NCBI RefSeq assembly: GCF_009938205.1
Contig: NZ_AP019654.1
Location: 3,173,262-3,237,261 of the forward strand
Direction: 5' to 3'
Source: Vibrio panuliri
Lineage (GTDB): Bacteria > Pseudomonadota > Gammaproteobacteria > Enterobacterales > Vibrionaceae
Length of the DNA stretch: 64,000 bases
Both the position numbers and the translations under genes were made by a program. The number at the start of each line of letters is the position of its first letter. Positions within the stretch are counted from its first letter, which is position 1. The notes under the pieces were generated by a model. That model made no database searches. It worked only from the letters and a program-made list of their open reading frames with translations, and was not told where the DNA came from. Positions 54,522 through 64,000 of this stretch are shown piece by piece.

Positions 54522-55388
54522 TTAAACCGCAGCAGCGCCGCCAACGATTTCCGATAGTTCTTGTGTGATCGCAGCCTGACGGGCTTTGTTGTACACAAGT
54601 TCTAGATCTTCAATCAAGCTGGTCGCGTTATCCGTTGCAGCTTTCATCGCAATCATTCGGGCCGCTTGCTCACAAGCAAGGTTTTCTACTACACCTTGGT
54701 AAACCTGAGACTCTACGTAACGCACTAATAGTGTGTCCAATAGAGGCTTTGGCTCAGGCTCATAGATGTAGTCCCATGAGTGCTCACGCTGCATCTCTTC
54801 GCTGTCCGATTTAGGCAAAGGTAGCAATTGATCGATCGTTGGTTGCTGAATCATGGTGTTTACAAACTTGTTGTAAACCACATATAGACGATCCAGTTCA
54901 CCATCATCGTATTTCTTCAGCATTACGCTTACAGAACCGATAAGGTCTTCTAGACTTGGTTGATCACCAAGGCCAGATACCTGAGCGGCAACTTTTGCGC
55001 CACTGCTTTTGAAAAAGCCAGTGCCTTTAGAACCAACTAACGCCAGTTCCACTTCAGCACCTTTCTCTTTCCATGCCTGCATATCAACTAGGGCATTTTT
55101 GAACACGTTAATGTTCAAGCCACCACACAGGCCACGGTCTGTAGAAATAATGATGTAACCAACACGCTTAGCTTCACGCTCTTCTAGGTACGGATGACGG
55201 TACTCTAGGTTTGCGTTAGCCACATGACCGATCACTTTACGCATTGTTTCAGCGTATGGACGAGAAGCTCCCATTGCATCTTGAGAACGACGCATTTTTG
55301 AAGCTGCTACCATTTCCATCGCTTTCGTAATTTTCTGCGTGCTTTTAACACTACCGATTTTATTACGTATCTCTTTTGCGCCGGCCAT
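54522..55388 (-). CDS. atpG: ATP synthase gamma subunit
   Basis: 288 aa central stalk subunit. Begins [32 protein letters not shown] and ends with [19 protein letters not shown], the coiled-coil ends inserting into F1. RGLCGGLN is conserved. Confidence 0.97.
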   Translation of the reverse strand: MAGAKEIRNKIGSVKSTQKITKAMEMVAASKMRRSQDAMGASRPYAETMRKVIGHVANANLEYRHPYLEEREAKRVGYIIISTDRGLCGGLNINVFKNALVDMQAWKEKGAEVELALVGSKGTGFFKSSGAKVAAQVSGLGDQPSLEDLIGSVSVMLKKYDDGELDRLYVVYNKFVNTMIQQPTIDQLLPLPKSDSEEMQREHSWDYIYEPEPKPLLDTLLVRYVESQVYQGVVENLACEQAARMIAMKAATDNATSLIEDLELVYNKARQAAITQELSEIVGGAAAV

Positions 55389-55430
55389 CGTTACTCTCCA
55401 TTAGTTGGTGGCATTACTGCCACCGACCTA

Positions 55431-56972
55431 TTACCAAGTTTGGGTTGCTACGAAGTCGTCAGTCAGTTTCTTCAACTGAGCTTCGATTTCATCGTTGTAA
55501 GCACCCGTCTTGTCGATCTCAGCTGCAAATTCAGCGTATTGACCGCGAGCGTACGATAGTAGAGCCGCTTCGAAATCTAGCAGTTTGTTTAGTTCAACGT
55601 CTGCTAGGTAACCGCGCTCTGCCGCGAAGATAACTAGAGATTGATCAAATACTGAGAATGGAGCGTATTGCTTCTGCTTCATTAGCTCAGTTACTTTTTG
55701 ACCGTGGTCTAGCTGTTTCTTCGTTGCGTCATCAAGATCAGACGAGAACTGTGCGAATGCCGCTAGTTCACGGTATTGAGCTAGTGCAGTACGGATACCG
55801 CCAGATAGCTTCTTGATGATTTTCGTCTGTGCCGAACCACCTACACGAGATACTGAGATACCTGGGTCAACTGCTGGACGTACACCTGCGTTGAATAGCT
55901 CAGTTTGTAGGAAGATCTGACCATCAGTAATCGAGATTACGTTAGTCGGTACGAATGCTGAAACGTCACCTGCTTGAGTTTCGATGATAGGAAGAGCAGT
56001 TAAAGAACCAGTCTTACCTTTCACTTCACCGTTAGTGAAACGCTCTACATACTCTTCGTTTACACGAGCTGCACGCTCTAGTAGACGAGAGTGTAAGTAG
56101 AATACGTCACCTGGGAATGCCTCACGGCCTGGTGGACGTTTTAGTAGTAGAGAGATCTGACGGTAAGCTACTGCTTGTTTCGATAGGTCATCGTAAATAA
56201 TCAGTGCGTCTTCACCGCGATCGCGGAAGTATTCACCCATTGCACAACCAGCGTATGGCGCTAGGTATTGCAGTGCAGCAGACTCAGAAGCAGATGCCAC
56301 AACAACGATAGTGTTCGCTAGTGCGCCATGCTCTTCTAGTTTGCGTACTACGTTAGCGATGGTAGAAGCTTTCTGACCAATAGCTACGTAGATTGAGAAA
56401 ATACCAGAGTCTTTCTGGTTGATGATCGCATCGATCGCCATTGCTGTTTTACCAGTTTGGCGGTCACCGATGATAAGCTCACGCTGACCACGACCGATTG
56501 GGATCATTGAGTCAACTGACTTATAACCAGTTTGTACAGGTTGGTCTACCGATTTACGGTCGATTACACCTGGTGCGATTACTTCTACAGGTGAAGTCAA
56601 TTTCGCTTCGATTGGACCTTTACCATCGATAGGCTCACCTAGTGTGTTCACTACGCGACCTAGTAGTTCTGGACCAACTGGCACTTCAAGAATGCGGCCA
56701 GTACCTGTAACTTTCATGCCTTCCTTAAGGTCAGCATATGGGCCCATTACAACCGCACCAACCGAGTCACGCTCAAGGTTAAGTGCTAGTGCATAACGGC
56801 CACCCGGTAATTCAATCATTTCACCTTGCATCACGTCCGCTAGGCCGTGAATGCGGATGATACCATCGCTTACCGATACGATAGTACCCTCGTTACGAGC
56901 TTCACTCACAACCTCGAAAGATTCGATACGTTGTTTGATCAGTTCGCTAATTTCCGTGGAATTAAGTTGCAT
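55431..56972 (-). CDS. atpA: ATP synthase alpha subunit
   Basis: 513 aa. Walker [16 protein letters not shown] near 169-183, [22 protein letters not shown], and [13 protein letters not shown] (arginine finger region) are present. The frame is open ten codons farther, but [16 protein letters not shown] at 56972 is the conserved start. atpH lies 13 bases upstream. Confidence 0.98.
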   Translation of the reverse strand: MQLNSTEISELIKQRIESFEVVSEARNEGTIVSVSDGIIRIHGLADVMQGEMIELPGGRYALALNLERDSVGAVVMGPYADLKEGMKVTGTGRILEVPVGPELLGRVVNTLGEPIDGKGPIEAKLTSPVEVIAPGVIDRKSVDQPVQTGYKSVDSMIPIGRGQRELIIGDRQTGKTAMAIDAIINQKDSGIFSIYVAIGQKASTIANVVRKLEEHGALANTIVVVASASESAALQYLAPYAGCAMGEYFRDRGEDALIIYDDLSKQAVAYRQISLLLKRPPGREAFPGDVFYLHSRLLERAARVNEEYVERFTNGEVKGKTGSLTALPIIETQAGDVSAFVPTNVISITDGQIFLQTELFNAGVRPAVDPGISVSRVGGSAQTKIIKKLSGGIRTALAQYRELAAFAQFSSDLDDATKKQLDHGQKVTELMKQKQYAPFSVFDQSLVIFAAERGYLADVELNKLLDFEAALLSYARGQYAEFAAEIDKTGAYNDEIEAQLKKLTDDFVATQTW

Positions 56973-56985
56973 GCTCCAATCCCCA

Positions 56986-57519
56986 TTAAGACTGCAATGC
57001 ATCGCTCAGGCGGTTCAAACGACCACGCGCTGAGTCATCGATGACTAGGTCTCCGGCTCGAATTATTACCCCACCAAGTAGGGTTTCGTCTACACTGCAA
57101 TTCAGCTTCACTTTGCGCGCTAAGCGCTGCTCAAGTTTGCTACCGATATTTGCTAGTTGTTCTTCTGAAAGTTCAGTTGCTGAATAAACTTCAACATCGA
57201 TCTTTTTCTCATGCTCTTGTTTAAGAGCGAAGAACTGTTCGCTTACATCAGGAAGGGCCTTCAATCGACCATTCTCCGCCATCACCTTCAATAGGTTTTG
57301 GCAGTGTGCATCAACTTGTTCGCCACAAACTACCACAATGATTTCTGCCATTTTTTCAGCAGACATAGAGCTTGCTAGAAGCTCTTTCATTTGTGCATTT
57401 TGGACAACTTCAGCAGCGAAAGAGAGCATTTGACTCCATTGGTCTAGTTGCTCTTTTTCCACTGCAAAGTCGAAGGCTGCTTTAGCATAGGGGCGTGCGA
57501 TAGTAGTCAAATCAGACAT
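56986..57519 (-). CDS. atpH: ATP synthase delta subunit
   Basis: 177 aa OSCP/delta stalk subunit. [19 protein letters not shown] and the C-terminal [25 protein letters not shown] are the family signatures. Confidence 0.97.
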   Translation of the reverse strand: MSDLTTIARPYAKAAFDFAVEKEQLDQWSQMLSFAAEVVQNAQMKELLASSMSAEKMAEIIVVVCGEQVDAHCQNLLKVMAENGRLKALPDVSEQFFALKQEHEKKIDVEVYSATELSEEQLANIGSKLEQRLARKVKLNCSVDETLLGGVIIRAGDLVIDDSARGRLNRLSDALQS

Positions 57520-57533
57520 ATGCGCCCCCAGAC

Positions 57534-58004
57534 TTAAAGTTTTGCAGTAATGTTGTCGAGAATATCTTTGTGCGCGTCTTTATCAATAGAGCGCTCTAGG
57601 ATTTTCTCAGCACCAGCTACAGCCAGAGTTGCAACTTGTTTGCGCAGCTCATCGCGCGCGCGGTTGCGTTCAGCTTCTAGTTCAGCTTCTGCTTGAGTAA
57701 GGATGTTCTGGCGTTCAACCTGAGCTTCCTCGCGAGCTTCATCTAGAATTTGAGCTTTACGCTTGTTCGCTTGCTCAATGATCTCAGTTGCTGTGCGCTT
57801 CGCTTCTTTCAACTGATCAGAAGCGTTTGCTTGAGCTAGGTTCAAGTCTTTAGCTGCACGTTCAGCAGCTTGAAGACCATCAGCAATTTTCTTCTGACGT
57901 TCTTCAATCGCATCCATGATTGGTGGCCATACATACTTCATGCAGAACCACACAAACAATGCAAACGAGATTGCTTGACCTAGCAGAGTTGCGTTCATGT
58001 TCAC
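57534..58004 (-). CDS. atpF: ATP synthase b subunit
   Basis: 156 aa. One N-terminal membrane helix (about 5-25) and a long charged coiled coil forming the peripheral stalk. [28 protein letters not shown], here shown by its matching KYVWPPIM, aligns with E. coli AtpF. The start is GTG at 58004 with an ATG two codons later, the same layout as the E. coli start. Confidence 0.97.
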   Translation of the reverse strand: MNMNATLLGQAISFALFVWFCMKYVWPPIMDAIEERQKKIADGLQAAERAAKDLNLAQANASDQLKEAKRTATEIIEQANKRKAQILDEAREEAQVERQNILTQAEAELEAERNRARDELRKQVATLAVAGAEKILERSIDKDAHKDILDNITAKL

Positions 58005-58076
58005 AACAGCTACCCCTTCTTTTAGGACTTAGTGTTAATCAATGGCAAACCAGTGTTTGCCCTTCGCAATACGTGA

Positions 58077-59197
<1,121 letters not shown>

Positions 59198-59202
59198 TCA
59201 TC

Positions 59203-59592
59203 CTATTTTTTGTTGTTAATGAATAGCACTGGCGCACAGATATTAATACCTAGAGCCAGCAAATAGGTTAGTTTCAGGGGAACAAGTTCCACCTGCGTAT
59301 ACATGTAGACAATCGAGAACAGCACCACTGTGATAAGGATTTTAAGCGCTTCACCTGTGTAAAAAGATGCCGCAACTTTCTTTGCCGCACGCGCTCCACT
59401 AAACATAAAAGCACACAAAGCAAATACCGCATTAGCCACGACACAAATGCCGCCACCAATTAGTGCGGAAACTCCCCATTCAACATTCACAGTGGCAGCA
59501 ATACCCGCTGCCGCTAATGTAACCCCGCCAAGCTGGATCAATAACAATTGCTTCGCAAGCTCTCGTCCAGGTCTAGCTAACGCAGTTACCAT
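59203..59592 (-). CDS. atpI: ATP synthase protein I
   Basis: 129 aa with four membrane helices, the first gene of the atp operon. AtpI assists c-ring assembly. GGGICVVANAVFALCAFMFSG and the C-terminal NICAPVLFINNKK fit the family. Divergence is normal for this subunit. Confidence 0.9.
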   Translation of the reverse strand: MVTALARPGRELAKQLLLIQLGGVTLAAAGIAATVNVEWGVSALIGGGICVVANAVFALCAFMFSGARAAKKVAASFYTGEALKILITVVLFSIVYMYTQVELVPLKLTYLLALGINICAPVLFINNKK

Positions 59593-59653
59593 GTATTCAT
59601 ACCTCTAGTAAAATCCGCAGCAATTACTACCGAGTGCTGGGAAATTGGCAAAA

Positions 59654-59681
59654 ATTATACGGTCAGTCGAATTGATTGCAA
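59654..59681 (-). promoter_or_regulatory. Predicted atp operon promoter
   Basis: Minus strand TTGCAA (59676-59681), 16-base spacer and TATAAT (59654-59659), about 60 bases before atpI. A consensus -10 box and position support sigma-70 use; not tested. Confidence 0.65.
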
Positions 59682-59778
59682 TTAAAACACCGCAAAAAGT
59701 TACAATTCTGTATACAAACCTACAACTTTTACATAAAACTCATATTTTATAAAACTTGATGAAGATCAATTATCTCAC

Positions 59779-60660
59779 TTAGCTCTGCAACTTGGCAATT
59801 AATTGCGCCAATTTTTGAGGTTCATCAACATTTATTGTCACTTTTGCTTTCCCGTTATCAGAACGAACAATTGCAACTTTAGCGCCAAGGATTTCACTTA
59901 ATTTCTGTGACATTTGTTGAGTTTCAACATCCTCTGGCACGTTTTTCGTCTCAACCTCTGGCTTTAAGCACTTTTTCACCAATTGCTCAGTTTGACGAAC
60001 GGTCATTTGCTTCGCAGCTACCTGCTTAGCGATCTCGACTTGCTGTTCGCCTTCTAGCGCTAGCAGAGCTCGAGCATGCCCCATTTCCAGCTTTTTGTCT
60101 GCAACTAAACCTTTTACATCAATTTCCAACTGATTTAGACGTAATGTGTTACTTACCGTGGTTCTTGATTTACCAATCACATCGGCAACTTGCTGATGTG
60201 TCAGTGAGAATTCGCCTTGCAGACGCTCAAGTGCTTGCGCTTCTTCGATCACATTAAGATCTTCGCGCTGAATGTTTTCGATCAGAGCCATGGCAATCGC
60301 AGCACGATCCTCGACCTTTTTGATCAAGCAAGGTACTTGGCTTAATCCGGCTTTACGAGCAGCACGCCAACGGCGCTCACCCGCAATAATTTCAAATTTA
60401 TCGTGATCGACCTGTCGCACCACAATCGGCTGAATAATACCTTGCGATTCTATTGAAGCAGCTAACTCTTCTAGCGCTTCAGGCTCCATATCTTTACGCG
60501 GTTGATACACACCTGGACGTAACTGGTTGATGCCTAGATCAGTTAACTGGCCATTGCTCGATTGTTCTTGGCTCAAGCTCACGGCCTGCTGACGTTCACG
60601 AGCCAACGAACTGGTAGAGAGAAGCGCATCAAGCCCTTTACCTAAACCACGTTTAGACAT
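59779..60660 (-). CDS. parB: ParB, chromosome partitioning CTPase/DNA-binding protein
   Basis: 293 aa. N-terminal ParA-contact segment (SKRGLGKGLDALL), CTP-binding ParB/Srx motifs including IVVRQVDHDKFEIIAGERRWRAARKAGL (GERRWRAA box), central HTH (LTHQQVADVIGKSRTTVSNTLRL) that reads parS, and a C-terminal dimer domain. It should bind the three parS sites at 24203, 27387 and 31055. It forms an operon with parA (24-base gap). Confidence 0.97.
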   Translation of the reverse strand: MSKRGLGKGLDALLSTSSLARERQQAVSLSQEQSSNGQLTDLGINQLRPGVYQPRKDMEPEALEELAASIESQGIIQPIVVRQVDHDKFEIIAGERRWRAARKAGLSQVPCLIKKVEDRAAIAMALIENIQREDLNVIEEAQALERLQGEFSLTHQQVADVIGKSRTTVSNTLRLNQLEIDVKGLVADKKLEMGHARALLALEGEQQVEIAKQVAAKQMTVRQTEQLVKKCLKPEVETKNVPEDVETQQMSQKLSEILGAKVAIVRSDNGKAKVTINVDEPQKLAQLIAKLQS

Positions 60661-60684
60661 GAATTTAGTTTCCTTAAGTTAGTT

Positions 60685-61458
60685 TTAAGCAGGTACTTCT
60701 TCGCGACGAAGCATTTCCCCCGCTAAAGCTAGGTAAGCTTTAGCGCCAGCGGAATGTTTGTCGTAGTACATAGCAGGCTTACCATGACTTGGCGCTTCTG
60801 CTAAGCGAACATTGCGAGGAATAACAGTGCGGTACACCTTGTTTCCAAAGTGCTTTTTCAATTGATCGGATACTTCATTAGAGAGCCGGTTTCTCGGGTC
60901 ATACATAGTGCGTAGTAACCCTTCAATCTTGAGATTCTCGTTAACAACAGCGGCTAGCTTGCTAATGGTATCCATTAACGCAGTTAAACCTTCTAGTGCA
61001 AAATACTCACACTGCATTGGCACTAACACAGAATCTGCTGCGGCCATAGCATTGATTGTAAGAAGGTTTAGAGAAGGAGGACAATCAATAAAGATGAAAT
61101 CATAGTTATCGCGAACCGACGCAAGTGCCTGCTTTAAGCGTATTTCTCGAGCAAACACTTCCATTAATTTGATTTCAGCGGCAGTCACATCACCATTAGC
61201 AGCAATTAAATCGTAATGTCCGGTGGTTTTCGTAATCACCACATCATTAAACGCGACATCTTCGACTAACAATTCGTATGCCGTGGCGTCGACTTGATAC
61301 TTGTCAACACCACTAGCCATGGTTGCGTTGCCTTGTGGGTCAAGATCAATCACCAATACCCGACGTTTAGTTGCGGCCATAGACGCAGCTAAATTAATAC
61401 AAGTCGTTGTTTTTCCAACACCGCCTTTTTGGTTGGCAATGGCTACAATTTTTCCCAC
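60685..61458 (-). CDS. parA: ParA, chromosome partitioning ATPase
   Basis: 257 aa. Deviant Walker A KGGVGKTTT near residues 11-19, with the signature lysine, plus FIDCPPSLNLLTINAM and VIDLDPQGNATMASG. The start is GTG. It binds DNA non-specifically and drives ParB-parS complexes. Chromosome I-type because it sits in the rsmG-mnmG block. Confidence 0.97.
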   Translation of the reverse strand: MGKIVAIANQKGGVGKTTTCINLAASMAATKRRVLVIDLDPQGNATMASGVDKYQVDATAYELLVEDVAFNDVVITKTTGHYDLIAANGDVTAAEIKLMEVFAREIRLKQALASVRDNYDFIFIDCPPSLNLLTINAMAAADSVLVPMQCEYFALEGLTALMDTISKLAAVVNENLKIEGLLRTMYDPRNRLSNEVSDQLKKHFGNKVYRTVIPRNVRLAEAPSHGKPAMYYDKHSAGAKAYLALAGEMLRREEVPA

Positions 61459-61469
61459 GATTTACCTCG

Positions 61470-62105
61470 CTATAATTCCTTGCGCGATAAGATTACTAGA
61501 TGACGCTCACCTTCCAATTGAGGAACTTTCAAAGCTTTGACGTCGGTCACACAACACCACTCTGGTAGTTCAGCAATCTCATCCTGTGATAATTGCCCCT
61601 TGAGCGCCAAGAAGCGTCCGGTCTGTTGCTTTGGTAAGTGATGACACCACTCGACCATATCAACCATAGAGGCAAAAGCTCTACTTAGTACACCATCAAA
61701 CTTCTCTTCAGGTTGATACTCTTCGACTCGACTTTGAATCGGCGTCACGTTTTCAATTTTTAGTTCGTGGACAACTTGTTTAATAAAGCGGATGCGTTTA
61801 CCGAGACTATCAAGCAAGTGGAACGCTTTATCTGGGTTCATAATTGCCAGAGGAATACCTGGTAAGCCTGGGCCTGTACCGACATCGATAAAGCGCTCAC
61901 CTTGAAGGTGAGTGCTAACGATGATGCTATCTAGGATGTGTTTCACCAACATTTCAATTGGATCGCGCACAGAAGTGAGGTTATACGCTTTGTTCCACTT
62001 GTTGAGCAGTTCAACATAGCCAACTAACTGTTCGCGTTGACGCTCAGAGACTTCGAGATCAGTTTGTGCGATTAACTCATCAAGCTTTTGACGTAAAACA
62101 GACAT
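61470..62105 (-). CDS. rsmG: RsmG, 16S rRNA G527 N7-methyltransferase
   Basis: 211 aa. SAM-binding [37 protein letters not shown] and [14 protein letters not shown] are present. Its loss gives low-level streptomycin resistance in other bacteria. ATG overlaps the mnmG stop by one base, so translation is coupled. Confidence 0.97.
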   Translation of the reverse strand: MSVLRQKLDELIAQTDLEVSERQREQLVGYVELLNKWNKAYNLTSVRDPIEMLVKHILDSIIVSTHLQGERFIDVGTGPGLPGIPLAIMNPDKAFHLLDSLGKRIRFIKQVVHELKIENVTPIQSRVEEYQPEEKFDGVLSRAFASMVDMVEWCHHLPKQQTGRFLALKGQLSQDEIAELPEWCCVTDVKALKVPQLEGERHLVILSRKEL

Positions 62106-64000
62106 TAGGCTTCCTCACCCTTTTTCAACAGACCTTGTTTTTTCAGGTGAACCAGCAGGATTGAGATCGCCGCAGGTGTAATACCAGAAATACGTGATGC
62201 AATACCGATTGACTCAGGTTTCGCTTCTGACAACTTAAGCACCACTTCATTAGATAAACCACTTACTTGCTTGTAATCAAGATCAGCAGGAAGTTTGGTG
62301 TTCTCATGACGAAGAGATTTTTCGATCTCATCTTGTTGGCGCTTAATGTAGCCCTCGTATTTAACCTGAATTTCGACTTGCTCTGCCGCTTGTTGATCTT
62401 CAAGTGGTGGTTGGAATGCATCCAATTGCGTCAGTTGCGTATAGGTGATCTCTGGACGACGCAGCAGATCTTCACCACTCGCTTCGCGTGCCATTGGTGT
62501 TTTAAGCAATGCATTCAACGCATCAATACCCGCAGACTTAGGGTTCATCCAAGTCTCTTTCAAGCGTTGACGCTCTTGTTCCATATTGTCGATTTTTTGG
62601 TTGAAACGCGCCCAACGAACATCGTCAATCAGACCCAATTCACGAGCTTTTTCTGTCAAACGAAGATCAGCGTTATCTTCACGCAGCAACAGACGGTACT
62701 CCGCGCGAGATGTAAACATGCGGTACGGTTCTTTAGTCCCCATCGTCGATAGGTCATCAATCAGTACGCCAACGTACGCTTGGTCACGGCGAGGACTCCA
62801 ACCTTCTTTGTCTTGACTGAACAAACTCGCATTGAGACCCGCCATCAAACCTTGTGCTGCCGCTTCTTCGTAACCAGTCGTACCGTTAATTTGACCAGCA
62901 AAGAACAGGCCTGAGATAAATTTGTTCTCATAGGTTGTCTTCAAATCACGAGGATCGAAGAAATCGTATTCAATTGCGTAACCAGGGCGAACAATATGCG
63001 CGTTCTCAAACCCTTTCATTGAACGTACGATTTGCACTTGCACGTCAAACGGTAAGCTGGTGGAAATACCGTTAGGGTATAGTTCAGTTGTGGTTAAGCC
63101 TTCTGGTTCAATAAAGATTTGGTGACTGTTCTTATCAGCAAAACGCATCACTTTATCTTCAATTGATGGGCAGTAACGTGGACCAATACCTTCAATAACA
63201 CCAGCATACATAGGGCTACGATCGAGGTTATTGCGGATCACTTCGTGAGTTTGCTCATTGGTATGAGTAATAAAACACGGGATCTGACGCGGATGTTGGT
63301 TGCGGTTACCCATAAACGAGAACACAGGGGTTGGGTTATCACCGTGCTGAGCTTCTAGCACAGAGAAATCAACACTATTTGCATCGATACGCGGTGGTGT
63401 TCCAGTTTTTAAACGATCAACGCGTAATGGCAGTTCACGTAGGCGATTAGCCAAAGCGATCGATGGTGGATCGCCTGCACGGCCACCTGAGGAGCTTTCC
63501 ATACCAATATGGATCTTTCCTCCAAGGAAGGTACCAACGGTCAATACAACCGCTTTGGCGCGGAATTTGAGACCCATTTGGGTTACAACACCCACCGCTT
63601 GATCGTTTTCAACAATCAGATCATCTACTGCCTGTTGGAATAGCGTTAGGTTTGGGGTGTTTTCCAGTACGTTTCGAACAAACGCTTTGTAAAGAGCACG
63701 GTCTGCTTGAGCGCGAGTTGCACGTACAGCTGGACCTTTAGATGCATTCAACGTTCGGAACTGAATACCAGCATGGTCAATAGCCTGCGCCATTAAGCCA
63801 CCCATAGCATCAACTTCTTTCACTAGATGTCCCTTACCAATACCGCCAATGGCTGGGTTACAAGACATTTGACCTAGCGTGTCAATGTTGTGAGTTAGTA
63901 AGAGGGTTTTTTGCCCTGTACGCGCTGATGCGAGTGCGGCTTCCGTTCCTGCATGACCGCCACCAACAACGATGACGTCAAAGTTTTCGTGATAAAGCAT
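62105..64000 (-). CDS. mnmG: MnmG (GidA), tRNA uridine-34 carboxymethylaminomethyl synthesis enzyme
   Basis: 631 aa, complete: the ATG lies exactly at the right edge. FAD-binding [39 protein letters not shown] and [11 protein letters not shown], with C-terminal [28 protein letters not shown] that contacts MnmE. It modifies wobble U34 of certain tRNAs. In vibrios it borders oriC1. Confidence 0.97.
   Translation of the reverse strand: MLYHENFDVIVVGGGHAGTEAALASARTGQKTLLLTHNIDTLGQMSCNPAIGGIGKGHLVKEVDAMGGLMAQAIDHAGIQFRTLNASKGPAVRATRAQADRALYKAFVRNVLENTPNLTLFQQAVDDLIVENDQAVGVVTQMGLKFRAKAVVLTVGTFLGGKIHIGMESSSGGRAGDPPSIALANRLRELPLRVDRLKTGTPPRIDANSVDFSVLEAQHGDNPTPVFSFMGNRNQHPRQIPCFITHTNEQTHEVIRNNLDRSPMYAGVIEGIGPRYCPSIEDKVMRFADKNSHQIFIEPEGLTTTELYPNGISTSLPFDVQVQIVRSMKGFENAHIVRPGYAIEYDFFDPRDLKTTYENKFISGLFFAGQINGTTGYEEAAAQGLMAGLNASLFSQDKEGWSPRRDQAYVGVLIDDLSTMGTKEPYRMFTSRAEYRLLLREDNADLRLTEKARELGLIDDVRWARFNQKIDNMEQERQRLKETWMNPKSAGIDALNALLKTPMAREASGEDLLRRPEITYTQLTQLDAFQPPLEDQQAAEQVEIQVKYEGYIKRQQDEIEKSLRHENTKLPADLDYKQVSGLSNEVVLKLSEAKPESIGIASRISGITPAAISILLVHLKKQGLLKKGEEA

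Overview
This window is a stretch of a Vibrio main chromosome (chromosome I) close to its replication origin. The clues are: a parAB-rsmG-mnmG block at the right edge next to a complete atpIBEFHAGDC-glmU region; an rRNA operon whose 16S-23S spacer carries tRNA-Glu, -Lys, -Ala and -Val; three ParB-binding parS palindromes; and gene neighbourhoods shared with enterobacteria (rmuC-ubiE-ubiJ-ubiB, fadBA-yigZ-trkH-hemG-rrn, yhiN-uspB-uspA-rsmJ). The species cannot be fixed from the window alone. In vibrios oriC1 normally lies beside mnmG, so it is probably just beyond base 64000. Most minus-strand genes, including the rRNA operon and the atp operon, would then be transcribed with the replication fork.

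Layout, left to right. 1-3915: ubiquinone genes ubiB (cut by the window edge), ubiJ and ubiE, plus rmuC. 4078-4977: a DMT exporter. 5150-13776: an Entner-Doudoroff sugar-acid locus with gluconate kinase, 6-phosphogluconate dehydratase, a GntR-type LacI repressor, a three-part TRAP transporter, an SDR oxidoreductase, an RbsD/FucU-type mutarotase and KDPG aldolase. Matching tandem operators lie in front of both transcription units. 13781-18940: yhiN, uspB, ferritin, uspA, biotin transporter bioP, a lysine-rich unknown protein and rsmJ. 18989-25380: a large GGDEF/EAL sensor, asnC, a small unknown protein, and a divergent MFS/LysR pair. 25521-27311: an aminopeptidase P. 27407-33712: a thiCEFSGH operon under a TPP riboswitch, with a ThiE that carries an extra, apparently decayed ThiD-like domain. 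33781-34164: crcB.

34433-40865: the rRNA region on the minus strand, read right to left: P1 and P2 promoters, 16S, tRNA-Glu/Lys/Ala/Val, 23S, 5S, tRNA-Asp, a decayed tRNA-Trp, an intact tRNA-Trp, and then two 108-bp tandem repeats. Each repeat fuses a tRNA-Trp 3' end to a terminator hairpin. 40867-47089: hemG, trkH, yigZ and the fadBA beta-oxidation operon. 47152-49423: punR/punC-like purine exporter pair. 49458-51085: a periplasmic amino-acid-type binding protein and a permease with no ATPase nearby. 51139-59592: glmU and the F1Fo ATP synthase operon. 59779-64000: parB, parA, rsmG, mnmG.

Most of the window is conserved core genome. The parts least explained by core functions are the TRAP/SDR/mutarotase Entner-Doudoroff locus, the tRNA-Trp remnant array, the ThiE fusion with an embedded parS site, and a few unknown small proteins. 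I saw no insertion sequence, CRISPR array, integron or prophage. I do not claim a demonstrably new system. The sugar-acid locus and the tRNA-Trp array are the best candidates for a second look.
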